Origin: Spirochaetota bacterium
Lineage (GTDB): Bacteria > Spirochaetota > Spirochaetia > Sphaerochaetales > Sphaerochaetaceae
Length of the DNA stretch: 43,601 nt
Assembly (NCBI GenBank): GCA_023401595.1
Contig: JAEXDQ010000023.1
Location: 1-43,601 of the forward strand
Direction: 5' to 3'
Both the position numbers and the translations under genes were made by a program. The notes under the pieces were generated by a model. The model had not been told where the DNA came from, did no database searches, and worked only from the letters and a program-made list of their open reading frames with translations. This document shows, piece by piece, positions 24,446 through 33,097 of this stretch. Positions within the stretch are counted from its first letter, which is position 1. Every line of letters begins with the position of its first letter.

Positions 24446-25432
24446 ATGTTTACCTACCCCGCTGTTCCAAAAGCCGTTCTTTCAGCTTTGAAGCATTGCA
24501 AGCAGGCCGTCATAATCGGTCATGTAGCCCCCGATGGAGACTGCATCCATAGCGAGCTTGCCATGGCCTGGCTTTTGGAGCAACTGGGGAAACAGGTCTT
24601 CGTCGCGAACGCCGGTCCGTTCGACCGTCCGGAAATCACCTATTGGGAATCTTTCTTCAAAGATACGATCCCCCAGGCGATCCTGGATGAGAAACCATTG
24701 GTCGTGATCACCGACTGTTCGTCCCGCGACCGCATAGGAGAAGCGTTGGCGAAACAGATAGAGGGGCTGGAAATCCTGGTCATCGACCATCATAGCGCAG
24801 GGGTTCCTTTCGGCACGCACCACTACATCATTCCGCAATCCTACTCCACTACGCTGGTCATTCAGCATCTCTACCATACCCTTGGGATCGAGATAACGGA
24901 ACAGGTGGCGCAACACCTGTTCTTTGGTTTCGCCACCGATACGGGATTCTTCAGATTCATCGGCCCGAACCGAGGCGAGACCTTGCGCATGGCGGCGGAA
25001 CTGGTCGATGCGGGAGTATCTCCGAACGATGTCTACGATGAAATGACCGGGGGTAAGAATTTCGACTCCTTGAAATATCTCGCCAGGCTTATCGACAGGA
25101 CGGAGATATTGTTCGACGGCAAGATCATGGTCAGCCGCGAGACGGAAGAGGACCTCAAGGAGTTCAATCCTGCGGATCGCCCCAGCGACGCCCTGTATGC
25201 GTCGCTCCTTTCCGTCAAAGGCGTCCAGGCGGTGCTGTTCTTCAAGATTCCCGCCGAGGGAAAGGTCGAGATCGGTTTCAGAGGCAGCCATGACAGCCAG
25301 GTAGACGTCGGAAGCATCGCCGCGGCTTTGGGCGGCGGCGGGCATAAGAAAGCCGCCGGAGCGACTGTCACGGGCACGTATGAAACGGTCAAGCGGCAGG
25401 TGATCGAGGCGATCACAAAACAGCTCGGCTGA
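24446..25432 (+). CDS. nrnA: Oligoribonuclease/pAp-phosphatase (DHH family, NrnA-like)
   Basis: A 328-aa DHH/DHHA1 phosphoesterase. The metal motifs appear in order: HVAPDGDCIHSE (Asp30, Asp32), ITDCSS, VIDHHS and ATDTGFFR. The C-terminal DHHA1 domain carries GGGGHKKAAGA. Such proteins degrade nanoRNAs (2-5 nt) and in many species dephosphorylate 3'-phosphoadenosine 5'-phosphate; some act on cyclic dinucleotide products. It ends the clpP-clpX-nrnA operon and is followed by a hairpin at 25495-25519. Confidence 0.88.
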   Translation: MFTYPAVPKAVLSALKHCKQAVIIGHVAPDGDCIHSELAMAWLLEQLGKQVFVANAGPFDRPEITYWESFFKDTIPQAILDEKPLVVITDCSSRDRIGEALAKQIEGLEILVIDHHSAGVPFGTHHYIIPQSYSTTLVIQHLYHTLGIEITEQVAQHLFFGFATDTGFFRFIGPNRGETLRMAAELVDAGVSPNDVYDEMTGGKNFDSLKYLARLIDRTEILFDGKIMVSRETEEDLKEFNPADRPSDALYASLLSVKGVQAVLFFKIPAEGKVEIGFRGSHDSQVDVGSIAAALGGGGHKKAAGATVTGTYETVKRQVIEAITKQLG

Positions 25433-25494
25433 TTTTCCTGTCGGCGACAGTAGTTTGTAACATTATCCAACAAATATAGTTGCATCATCCGAAA

Positions 25495-25519
25495 CATGCC
25501 AGCCTTCTGAGTTGGCATG
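25495..25519 (+). terminator. Hairpin after nrnA
   Basis: CATGCCA (25495-25501) and TGGCATG (25513-25519) form a perfect 7-bp stem with an 11-nt loop, followed by GGATTTTCAT. The T-run is short, so this is a weak terminator or a leader structure for the next gene. Confidence 0.45.
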
Positions 25520-25571
25520 GGATTTTCATATGCTTTCTCCAACGATCAACAATCCATGGGGAGAGAACAAT

Positions 25572-26879
25572 ATGGAAAAGCTTACGGAGGATGTATTCCT
25601 ATACAACCGGCTACGCAATACGTTGAAAAGACCGGCACAGTGCAGGCGGTTCATTGAGCTTGAGAAATCGATCCTGCAACGTTGTCATGTACTGATATAC
25701 AGGGTTCCAATGGAAACCAAGCTGCTGGACAGGGAATTATGCGCGGAGTTCCTGCTGACGAGCATGCCGTATACCTTGACGATAGTCAGGAACTTCAGAA
25801 ATCAGGGGATCTCGTTCGAAGCATATCTGAGGAAAATCATCAGGACCAGGGCGAGAACGTTCTATTCAGAAAAAAGATTGCTGTTTCATAGGGAACGGAC
25901 GCTGCTGTACTGCTGTGGACGGGAAAGCAATGGAATCGTGATACCGACCTTGAACCCTTGCAGCAACAGGATAGAGAATACGAGCATGGAGGGCGTGGAC
26001 ATATTCTCTCCTCAGGGGGAAGAGCGGGAACGATGGAAGCTGTATTCACGTTACCGTGCCATGAGGCGTCCTCTTCGGAACCGGAGAACGGCGTCGGTCC
26101 AGACGAAGGCGCAGTCAGCGTCATCGGATCTGGCCGCGGAAGCATCTGCACCTTACGGACCTTCCGAAGACAGGGGCGTCGAGAAAGAGGTTTCGGAAGA
26201 AACGGACGCCCGACGCCTGTTCAAGAAACTATACGCCCGTCCTCTGGATATCGAAGAAACGGCCCCGCATCCGTCAGCAATGAGTGGAGACGTCCGTCGC
26301 GGCCCATCGGCAAAGGAGCGTTCGGAATCGCTGCTACGGGAGGAAAATCCGGCGGCGGCAAGGCTTCAGCAGGAAATGGGGGAGCCGGTACAGAGGAAAC
26401 GATTGTTGATACTGCTGCTTTCCGCCCCTGAACAGGCGACTCCGGCCCTGATCAACCATCTGTCCAGTATCATGGATATCGATGAGCTTGATCTGGCGAG
26501 GCTGGTGAAGATCGCGAACGAAGCGATATTCCAGAAACAGACAAGACAGGATGAGATGCAACGGATCGTCAACGTCCATTGGAAACGCCGTATCTGGCTG
26601 GACCAACAACTGTACGCTCTGAAATCAACGTCACATTACGATCTGGCCCAGTGCCACAAGCTCGAAAAGGAACGGAAGCGGGCCCGGCAGCTTCTCCATG
26701 AACGCAGAGAGGAACGTGCAAGAAGCCCCCAAGGACTTTCCTACATGCAGCTGGGGCAGTTGCTAGGAATGCCGAAGGGTACGGTCTGTTCGGGGATATT
26801 CTACGCCAGGAAAATGCTACAGGAATGTCTGGCGCAAGAACCTTGGGACGGTGAACCGGGCCATATTGCAGGAGAATAG
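25572..26879 (+). CDS. Sigma-70-region-4-like protein of unknown role
   Basis: A 435-aa protein. The N-terminal 110 residues are helical and contain ISFEAYLRKIIRTRAR, reminiscent of sigma region 2. The middle (about 150-290) is charged, Ser/Ala-rich and probably disordered. The C-terminus has a long basic helix, then LGQLLGMPKGTVCSGIFYARKML (about 395-417), which reads like a sigma-70 region 4 helix-turn-helix. It may be a divergent sigma factor or a DNA-binding relative. The ATG at 25572 has GGGGAGAG upstream. The rdgB gene follows and may overlap it if a GTG start is used there. I do not recognise a named family. Confidence 0.6.
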   Translation: MEKLTEDVFLYNRLRNTLKRPAQCRRFIELEKSILQRCHVLIYRVPMETKLLDRELCAEFLLTSMPYTLTIVRNFRNQGISFEAYLRKIIRTRARTFYSEKRLLFHRERTLLYCCGRESNGIVIPTLNPCSNRIENTSMEGVDIFSPQGEERERWKLYSRYRAMRRPLRNRRTASVQTKAQSASSDLAAEASAPYGPSEDRGVEKEVSEETDARRLFKKLYARPLDIEETAPHPSAMSGDVRRGPSAKERSESLLREENPAAARLQQEMGEPVQRKRLLILLLSAPEQATPALINHLSSIMDIDELDLARLVKIANEAIFQKQTRQDEMQRIVNVHWKRRIWLDQQLYALKSTSHYDLAQCHKLEKERKRARQLLHERREERARSPQGLSYMQLGQLLGMPKGTVCSGIFYARKMLQECLAQEPWDGEPGHIAGE

Positions 26880-26901
26880 GCAAACAGGTTATCCTACCCT
26901 C

Positions 26902-27501
26902 ATGGAAATGTTGTTCGCGAGCGGAAACGCACATAAACGGGAAGAATTGGAACGTATCTTTTCAAACAGACATACCTTGGTGCTTCCCCAGGAAGCGGGA
27001 CTGGCCTACGATTTCGAAGAAAACGGGAAGACCTTCGCCGAGAACGCCTTAGGGAAAGCGCAGGCGCTCTACCAAGTCGGCGGCGGACGTCCCGTCGTCG
27101 CCGACGACTCCGGCCTTGTGATACCGGCTCTGGGAGGCGCCCCTGGGGTAAGGACCGCCAGATACGGCAGCGAGGTGTTCGGCAGACAGCTTGAAGCCCA
27201 TGAGCGGAATCTGTTCTTGTTGAAGAATATGGAGGGTTTGGAAGGGGATCAACGCAAGGCGAGCTTCGTCTGCGCCATGGCTTTGGTGCTTTCCCCTCAA
27301 CGGTTGTTCATCGTCCAGGAAGAAGTGCAAGGACATATCATAGACAGGGAAACCGGAACCGGAGGGTTCGGATACGATCCGGTGTTCTTCATCGACGAAG
27401 CGGGAGCGACCATGGCGGCCCTGTCAGGGGATATGAAGGATGCGTATAGCCATCGGGGACGTGCTGTCAGACGTTTGCTCGCCTTGCTGGATACGTTGTA
27501 A
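26902..27501 (+). CDS. rdgB: XTP/dITP diphosphatase (RdgB/HAM1 family)
   Basis: A 199-aa house-cleaning pyrophosphatase that removes non-canonical purine nucleotides (XTP, dITP). MLFASGNAHKREEL at the N-terminus matches the substrate-binding SGN-K motif; DDSGL, PGVRTARYG, GFGYDPVF and SHRGRA follow in the usual order. The ATG at 26902 is chosen by family alignment although its ribosome site is poor. A GTG at 26851 with GGGACG before it would add 17 residues and overlap the upstream gene. Confidence 0.93.
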   Translation: MEMLFASGNAHKREELERIFSNRHTLVLPQEAGLAYDFEENGKTFAENALGKAQALYQVGGGRPVVADDSGLVIPALGGAPGVRTARYGSEVFGRQLEAHERNLFLLKNMEGLEGDQRKASFVCAMALVLSPQRLFIVQEEVQGHIIDRETGTGGFGYDPVFFIDEAGATMAALSGDMKDAYSHRGRAVRRLLALLDTL

Positions 27502-27593
27502 GCAATGGGGAAAAAGCGCCCCCGCCCTCGCCCGAACAAACGCTTGATACCTGGTCAGAAATGGCACATCAATATGAAAAAGGAGCCCTTGAC

Positions 27594-29393
27594 ATGAATA
27601 AAACACCTATGAGAAACGAAGTACCGACGACGGATACCTGGGATCTGTCCTCCCTGTATGCGGACGACGCAGCCTGGGAAGAGGATTTCCACCGATTTCA
27701 GACGTCGGTTCCTCAGGCGACGATATACAAGGGTACCCTGGGGAAATCCGCTGACGGCCTGCTTTCGGCTTTGGACTGGTTTTCACACATATCGTTGCTC
27801 TGCGAACGGCTGGGCAACTATGCGTTCCTGAAATATAGCGCCGACAGCGGCGATACCGCGAACCAGAGACGGCTAGGCATGATCAGCCAGGCCCAAACGG
27901 AATTCGCGGCGCAGATGAGCTATTTCGACCCGGAAATCCAGGCGATCGACGACGGCGTGCTGAAAAGCTGGATGAAGGATGGCCGTTTCGCCGACTATCG
28001 GGTGATGCTCGGCAAGCTAGTCAGGTTCAAGCCCCATGTGCTGACAGAGAACGAAGAACGAATCATGGCGCTCCAAAGCGAAGTCGGGTCGGTCCCCCAT
28101 GACACCTTCCACGACCTGACCAACGTGGACATGGATTTCGGTACCGTCATGACCGACGAAGGGGAACAGCCGCTTACCCAGACCACCTATAGCGCATTCA
28201 TGATGAAACCGGACAGGGAGCTTCGTCGAAAGGCCTACAAGCAGTTCTATCAGGTCTTCGACGAACACAAGCATACACTTGCAAGACTGTATGAAGGCAG
28301 CGTCAAGAAGGATATCTTCCAGGCGAAGGTCCGGAACTACCGCTGCGCAAGGGAAGCCTCCCTGTTTCCCGACAATGTGCCCGTCTCAGTCTACGACAAC
28401 CTGGTCCAGGCGGTCCACGATGCGTTCCCGACGCTACACCGGTACTACGCCCTCCGCAAGAAGCTGCTCGGCGTGGAGAAGCTTGCGCACTATGACGTGT
28501 ATGTGCCGCTCGTCAAGGGAATCGAAACCCATACGACCTATGATGAAGCCGTCCGGATCGTCTGCGACGCATTGGCCCCCCTGGGTGATGAATATGTCAG
28601 GACCATCAGGGAGGGGCTTACCACGCAGCGGTGGGTCGACCGGTACGAGAACAAGGGCAAACGCTCCGGCGCATTCTCCTGCGGCGCGTACACCGGGCAT
28701 CCGTATATCCTGCTCAACTACAAGGAAGATGTATTGCGCGATGTATTCACGCTCGCCCACGAAGGCGGCCATTCGATGCACAGCTGGTACAGCGTCCACA
28801 ACAATCCGTATCCCCAGTACGACTATACGATCTTCGAAGCCGAAGTGGCCTCGACCTTCAATGAACAGCTGGTCGCCAGATATCTGCTGGACAATGCGCA
28901 GGACGACTCTATGCGGGCCTATATCATAGGCAAGCAGATGGATGATATTGTAGCGACGCTGTTCCGGCAGACGATGTTCGCCGAATTCGAGATGCTGGTC
29001 CATGCGCAGGTCGAAGCCGGGGAACCAATCACCGTTGAAGGTCTGCGGAACACCTACCGCTCTTTGCTCGAGGCCTATTTCGGTCCCGACATGGCCTTTG
29101 AAGAGGAAAGCGACCTGGAGGGGCTCCGGATTCCCCATTTCTACAGCGCCTTCTACGTCTACAAGTATGCGACCGGACTTTCCGCGTCGATCGCATTGTC
29201 GGAGAAGGTCCTCAACGGGACGGAAGAGGATAGGGAGCGATATCTCAGCTTCCTGAAATCGGGCGGCAGTACCTACCCTATCGACTCATTACGCAAGGCC
29301 GGCGTAGACATGAGTACCCCTGTGCCGGTTCATCAGGCGACGGCATCGTTCGGACGGTTGCTCGACCGATTTGAACAGCTGATCGGAAAATAA
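27594..29393 (+). CDS. pepF: Oligoendopeptidase F (M3 family)
   Basis: A 599-aa cytoplasmic zinc metallopeptidase that cuts short peptides, likely recycling Clp and imported peptide products. The zinc motif HEGGH (His389, His393) sits in LAHEGGHSMHSWY, and EVASTFNE supplies the third ligand. The N-terminal PepF domain is present (WDLSSLYADD, then the FSHISLLCERLGNYA region). The ATG at 27594 is preceded by AAAAAGGAG. It is monocistronic or follows rdgB by read-through, and it ends with a terminator. Confidence 0.94.
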   Translation: MNKTPMRNEVPTTDTWDLSSLYADDAAWEEDFHRFQTSVPQATIYKGTLGKSADGLLSALDWFSHISLLCERLGNYAFLKYSADSGDTANQRRLGMISQAQTEFAAQMSYFDPEIQAIDDGVLKSWMKDGRFADYRVMLGKLVRFKPHVLTENEERIMALQSEVGSVPHDTFHDLTNVDMDFGTVMTDEGEQPLTQTTYSAFMMKPDRELRRKAYKQFYQVFDEHKHTLARLYEGSVKKDIFQAKVRNYRCAREASLFPDNVPVSVYDNLVQAVHDAFPTLHRYYALRKKLLGVEKLAHYDVYVPLVKGIETHTTYDEAVRIVCDALAPLGDEYVRTIREGLTTQRWVDRYENKGKRSGAFSCGAYTGHPYILLNYKEDVLRDVFTLAHEGGHSMHSWYSVHNNPYPQYDYTIFEAEVASTFNEQLVARYLLDNAQDDSMRAYIIGKQMDDIVATLFRQTMFAEFEMLVHAQVEAGEPITVEGLRNTYRSLLEAYFGPDMAFEEESDLEGLRIPHFYSAFYVYKYATGLSASIALSEKVLNGTEEDRERYLSFLKSGGSTYPIDSLRKAGVDMSTPVPVHQATASFGRLLDRFEQLIGK

Positions 29394-29399
29394 TTGTGG

Positions 29400-29428
29400 A
29401 GGGGGCTTTCAAGGCTCCCTGTCTTTTC
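29400..29428 (+). terminator. Terminator after pepF
   Basis: AGGGGGCTT (29400-29408) pairs with AAGGCTCCCT (29412-29420), with two G-U pairs and a tight loop, followed by GTCTTTTC. Confidence 0.65.
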
Positions 29429-29508
29429 GCGACCGTTTGCTCAATACGCTTGGGTCGGACCTGCGTACCGAGCAAGCCGGCTTTACAGGATTTCCGCGGA
29501 GGTCTCCC

Positions 29509-30615
29509 ATGTCCAGGATGCGTATTACATTGATACTGTGCCTTTCTCTTCTCTTTGTTTCCACGGCGCTACATGCGCAAGGAAGCACGGAACAGCGGCA
29601 ACGAGCGGAGACGGTCAACGCGACGGACGCTCTGGATAGGAACGTAATGCTGCGCGACCTTCCCCGCAGGGTGATCATCATCGGTAAATCGGCGATAGTG
29701 GCCACCGACGCATTCCTGCTGTTCCCCGACGCCGTCGATGCAATCGTGGAGCTGCCGAAGACGGATCAAGGTACGGGAGACCTGTACTCATTGCTATTGC
29801 CCCAGCTCGCCGACGGCGCGCGTACCCCGGAGATACCCAGTATCGAGGAGGTGGTCGCCCGGAATCCGGATCTGGTATTGATGAAGGACTTCACGTACAC
29901 AGGCTTGGGGGACAAGCTGACCGCCATGGGAATCCCCGTGTTCACGATATCGCTCGAAATGCCCGAAGATTGGAATGCAGAACTCAGGCAGCTCGGCAAG
30001 CTGGTCGGCGACCCCGGGCGGGCTGAAGAAGTGACCGCCCTGTACCAAGAACGGCAGGACAAGGTTGAACAGGCGGTATCGGACGTCCCCGAACAGGACA
30101 GGCCGAAAGTTCTGATGATGCGGGTATCCTCCACGGACGGGCCGCTGACCTATACCGTGGCGCCGGATACATGGATGCAGACCCGTTTCGTCGAAGACGC
30201 CGGCGGAATCCCGGTTTGGCTGGGGTCGGGTTTCAAGAACAAGGGTTTCGCGAAAATCTCCTTTGAACAGATCGCGGCATGGAACCCCGACTATATCTAC
30301 ATCTACAGTTACAAGGATCCAGCCGAAGACTTCCTGACGCAATTGAAAAAAGACAAGCGGTGGGCTGACATTCCCGCCATGAAAGCAGGACGGGTCAAGG
30401 CCATTCCTGGAGATTTCAGCAATTATGCGCAACCCATCAGCCGTTGGATCCTTTGCCTGCAATGGATGTCCGCCGACCTCTATCCCCAGTTGTTCCCCGA
30501 CTTCGACATGGAACGGGAAATATGTTCATTCTATGAGGATTTTCATGGACTGTCGGACCCCCAGGCCCAAAGGGAGATAATTGACCGTTACAGACGCTCC
30601 GTCCAGGCAAACTGA
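29509..30615 (+). CDS. Periplasmic metal-chelate binding protein of an ABC importer (orphan)
   Basis: A 368-aa exported protein of the iron-siderophore/cobalamin binding class (two alpha/beta lobes joined by one long helix). The signal peptide ends near ALHAQGS. Class features are the LPRRVIIIG start of the first lobe, IEEVVARNPDLVLM, the bridging helix around AEEVTALYQERQDKVEQAV, and WNPDYIYIYSYKDP in the second lobe. No permease or ATPase gene is adjacent, so it must work with a transporter encoded elsewhere. The ATG at 29509 has GCGGAGG upstream. The ligand is not known. Confidence 0.8.
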   Translation: MSRMRITLILCLSLLFVSTALHAQGSTEQRQRAETVNATDALDRNVMLRDLPRRVIIIGKSAIVATDAFLLFPDAVDAIVELPKTDQGTGDLYSLLLPQLADGARTPEIPSIEEVVARNPDLVLMKDFTYTGLGDKLTAMGIPVFTISLEMPEDWNAELRQLGKLVGDPGRAEEVTALYQERQDKVEQAVSDVPEQDRPKVLMMRVSSTDGPLTYTVAPDTWMQTRFVEDAGGIPVWLGSGFKNKGFAKISFEQIAAWNPDYIYIYSYKDPAEDFLTQLKKDKRWADIPAMKAGRVKAIPGDFSNYAQPISRWILCLQWMSADLYPQLFPDFDMEREICSFYEDFHGLSDPQAQREIIDRYRRSVQAN

Positions 30616-30678
30616 AATACCGGGCAAAGGACAGGCCGTGGATGAACAAAAAGGTATCCATGCGCAATGTCGTTTCGA

Positions 30679-31407
30679 TCACTTCATCACAGGCTTGCCG
30701 GCATTTGCATCATATTCCATCTGGTGGTACGAAGACAGGATATGGTCGCGCATCATTGACGATACCGTATCGGCGTCGGCGGTTCGGAAACATTCTATCA
30801 GACGGGTATGCCATACGATACCTTCATCGTTGCCCGTCGGCCTGTACTCGATGCGTTTCCGCATGAAATTATATAGGATATCGTTGATCGACTGGACAAA
30901 GAACGCCAGCAAGGCGTTCTGACTGAACCGAGCTATCGCATAATGGAACTCACAATCCTTCTTGACGCGGATATCGATGTCGGATTTGAACTGGATCATG
31001 GCATCGAGGATGTCGCCAAGCTCCTGCAGTTCTTTCTCCCCGATATGCTCGAACGCCATTTCGCAGGCTGCGCATTCCAAGATGATTCTGATCTGAACGA
31101 CATCCCAATCGGTCAGGTCGTTGAACCTGATCAGACGGTTCATAGCCTGGCTCATGGTCGAAGAACGGGGGCGTGTCGTATAAGCGCCGTCTCCGGCCCG
31201 CATCTTGACGAGCCCCCGTTCCCTGAGTAGCTTCAACGCCTCCCGGACGACAGTCCGGCTGACGCCGAACTTCGCCGCCAATTCATGCTCAGTGGGCAGG
31301 CGTTGCGAATCAACCTTGTCCGTGAGGATCATCTCCTCCAAAGAATCAGCGATGATTTCATATAGCGTATGATGCTGTGCCGTCAGTGGCTGAATATCCC
31401 AGTCCAT
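30679..31407 (-). CDS. GntR-family regulator, FadR/FCD subgroup
   Basis: A 242-aa transcription factor. The N-terminal winged helix covers about 20-85 with LPTEHELAAKFGVSRTVVREALKLLRERG, and the C-terminal FCD ligand domain has the metal-binding pattern DCEFHYAIA and HTRLIECF. Such proteins usually repress neighbouring catabolic genes until an organic acid or sugar acid binds. It is the last gene of the isomerase-rpiB-dhaK-dhaL operon but also has its own candidate promoter (31416-31444). There is almost no leader and no ribosome site before the ATG at 31407. Confidence 0.88.
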   Translation of the reverse strand: MDWDIQPLTAQHHTLYEIIADSLEEMILTDKVDSQRLPTEHELAAKFGVSRTVVREALKLLRERGLVKMRAGDGAYTTRPRSSTMSQAMNRLIRFNDLTDWDVVQIRIILECAACEMAFEHIGEKELQELGDILDAMIQFKSDIDIRVKKDCEFHYAIARFSQNALLAFFVQSINDILYNFMRKRIEYRPTGNDEGIVWHTRLIECFRTADADTVSSMMRDHILSSYHQMEYDANAGKPVMK

Positions 31408-31415
31408 TGCGCATA

Positions 31416-31444
31416 AGTATAGCAGGACTATAATCTTTTAGCAA
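31416..31444 (-). promoter_or_regulatory. Internal promoter for the GntR gene
   Basis: On the minus strand TTGCTA (31439-31444), a 17-bp spacer and TATACT (31416-31421) overlap the end of dhaL. Transcription would start about two bases before the GntR ATG, predicting a leaderless message and constant low regulator supply. Confidence 0.5.
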
Positions 31445-32066
31445 TTTCTTCCGAAAACGTTGACAGGATAATCCAGCAGGAGACCGCCCCCGCGTCGAGG
31501 ACTCCACGGGAACGCTCCCCCAGTCTTGCGGCGCGGCCGATCTTGGCGACCATGTCCTTGGTGCTTTCCATTCCGTTCTTCGCCGCTGCAGACATGTGGG
31601 CAAGCGCCTCGGAGAAAGAAAGTCCCTGCGCCGCCGCGTCGTGGAACGCATGGACCGCCGGTACCAACGTGTCCATCATCGTCTTGTCCCCCACCTGGGC
31701 GTTTCCTATGGAACCGACTTTCTCCAATGCGTTGGACAGCATCGTATCGAAACATCCGAGGTCGATGGCTTCGATCCCCTTTGCCGGTTTCGCCATACCT
31801 CGGAACAGGCTTCCGTACAGGGGACCCATGGAACCTCCGATTTCGGTGAGCAAAATCGTACCCAAGGTCTGCAATCCCTCTGAAAAGGAAAAGACCGTTC
31901 CTTGGAGCCGATCCTTGCAGATGGAAAACCCTTTGTTCATGTTGATACCGTGGTCCCCGTCGGCGACAGCGCCGTCTATCTCGCTCAACAAGCCTGTGTT
32001 GGCTATGATCGCATCGGCGAGCTTCAATACGATGTCCCCGTTTTCACTGTTGCTGAACTTCTCCAT
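31428..32066 (-). CDS. dhaL: DhaL-type kinase subunit (nucleotide-binding)
   Basis: A 212-aa helical-barrel kinase subunit that supplies the phosphoryl group to the sugar held by DhaK. Signature motifs are DGDHGINMNKGF (Mg-ATP site), GGSMGPLYG, GDKTMMDTL and GRAARLGERSRGVLDAGA. It follows dhaK by 10 nt with GAGG upstream. No DhaM phosphotransferase gene occurs nearby; the enzyme could use ATP or a DhaM encoded elsewhere. Relatives also phosphorylate erythrulose and other short ketoses, which fits the RpiB-like neighbour. Confidence 0.92.
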   Translation of the reverse strand: MEKFSNSENGDIVLKLADAIIANTGLLSEIDGAVADGDHGINMNKGFSICKDRLQGTVFSFSEGLQTLGTILLTEIGGSMGPLYGSLFRGMAKPAKGIEAIDLGCFDTMLSNALEKVGSIGNAQVGDKTMMDTLVPAVHAFHDAAAQGLSFSEALAHMSAAAKNGMESTKDMVAKIGRAARLGERSRGVLDAGAVSCWIILSTFSEEIAKRL

Positions 32067-32076
32067 ACGAATTACC

Positions 32077-33084
32077 TCACTTGGAAAATTGCGTCAGTCC
32101 CATCGACTCGCATTCAAGATCGATCAACGGCTTCAGTTCCTCGTCAACCTTCGTCAGCGTGAGCGTAACGCCCATCATGTCCAGCGACGTGAAATAGTTG
32201 CCGACGTACTTCCGGTACACCCTAAGTCCTTTCTCCTGCAACAGCCGGTAGACCTCGTTGTAGAATATATAGAGTTCCATGACGGGTGTAGAACCAAGCC
32301 CGGAAACAAGTACGACGACTTCATCGCCGGGCTCGAACGGCAGGTCGGGAACAACGATATCCACCGCGCGGGCGGCGATCTCCTTCGCGCTGGCCAACGG
32401 CTCCACCTGGACGCCGGGCTCCCCATGGTGTCCGATGCCGACTTCCATGGTCCCTTCCTCGATATGGAAGTTCGGCTTGCCGTTCGCCGGAATAGTACAG
32501 GAAGTCAAACCGATTCCTACGCTCCGTGTGCCGTCGATCGTCTTCTGCGCAACGGCGACGACCTCGTCAAGGCTTCCGCCCAAGGCGGCCTTCGCGCCTG
32601 CGGTCTTCCACATCATGATTTCACCAGCAACGCCACGACGTTTGCAGGACTCGGCCTTGGGCGCGCTGGCGGCGTCGTCATTCGCCACGACCGTCTTCAC
32701 GAGAATATCATCGTCCTCGGCAAGCTCCATCGCCATCTTGACGTTCATGTTGTCGCCTGCGTAGTTGCCATACAGGCAGGCCACACCGGCGCCGCCGTCA
32801 GCGGCCTTGAACGCATCGTAGAAAGCCTTCGCGGTGGGGGATGAGAACACTTCGCCCACGGCGACCGCATCGACGAGGTTCCTGCCGACATACCCTACGA
32901 ACGCGGGCTTGTGGCCGGAGCCGCCGCCGGTGACGATACCGACCTTGCCCTTGACAGGAGCCTCTTTCCTTTTCACGACCCTCGGGTTGTTCTTGCTTGC
33001 CTCGACGATATCATCGTGCGCCAGAAGGAAGCCTTCAAGCATGTCCTCCACCACAAGACTGGGATTGTTGATAATTCTTTGCAT
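32077..33084 (-). CDS. dhaK: DhaK-type kinase subunit (substrate-binding)
   Basis: A 335-aa subunit that binds short-chain ketoses through a covalent hemiaminal to histidine, here His220 in GIGHHGEPG (His218 in E. coli DhaK). TGGGSGHKPAF (52-62) and GNYAGDNMN complete the site. Together with DhaL it phosphorylates dihydroxyacetone or a related ketose. GGGAGGG precedes the ATG at 33084, 13 nt after the rpiB-like gene. Erythrulose or apulose are possible alternatives to dihydroxyacetone, judging from the pathway context. Confidence 0.92.
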   Translation of the reverse strand: MQRIINNPSLVVEDMLEGFLLAHDDIVEASKNNPRVVKRKEAPVKGKVGIVTGGGSGHKPAFVGYVGRNLVDAVAVGEVFSSPTAKAFYDAFKAADGGAGVACLYGNYAGDNMNVKMAMELAEDDDILVKTVVANDDAASAPKAESCKRRGVAGEIMMWKTAGAKAALGGSLDEVVAVAQKTIDGTRSVGIGLTSCTIPANGKPNFHIEEGTMEVGIGHHGEPGVQVEPLASAKEIAARAVDIVVPDLPFEPGDEVVVLVSGLGSTPVMELYIFYNEVYRLLQEKGLRVYRKYVGNYFTSLDMMGVTLTLTKVDEELKPLIDLECESMGLTQFSK

Positions 33085-33097
33085 ATGAAGCCCTCCC

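Noticed and set aside
25468..25480. 13-bp sequence CAACAAATATAGT shared with 14578-14590
   Set aside because: A 13-bp match between two AT-rich intergenic regions is not rare in a window this size, and the flanks do not match.
31543..32844. 433-codon plus-strand frame across dhaL and dhaK
   Set aside because: Both kinase subunits are clear on the minus strand with proper ribosome sites; the long frame is antisense shadow.
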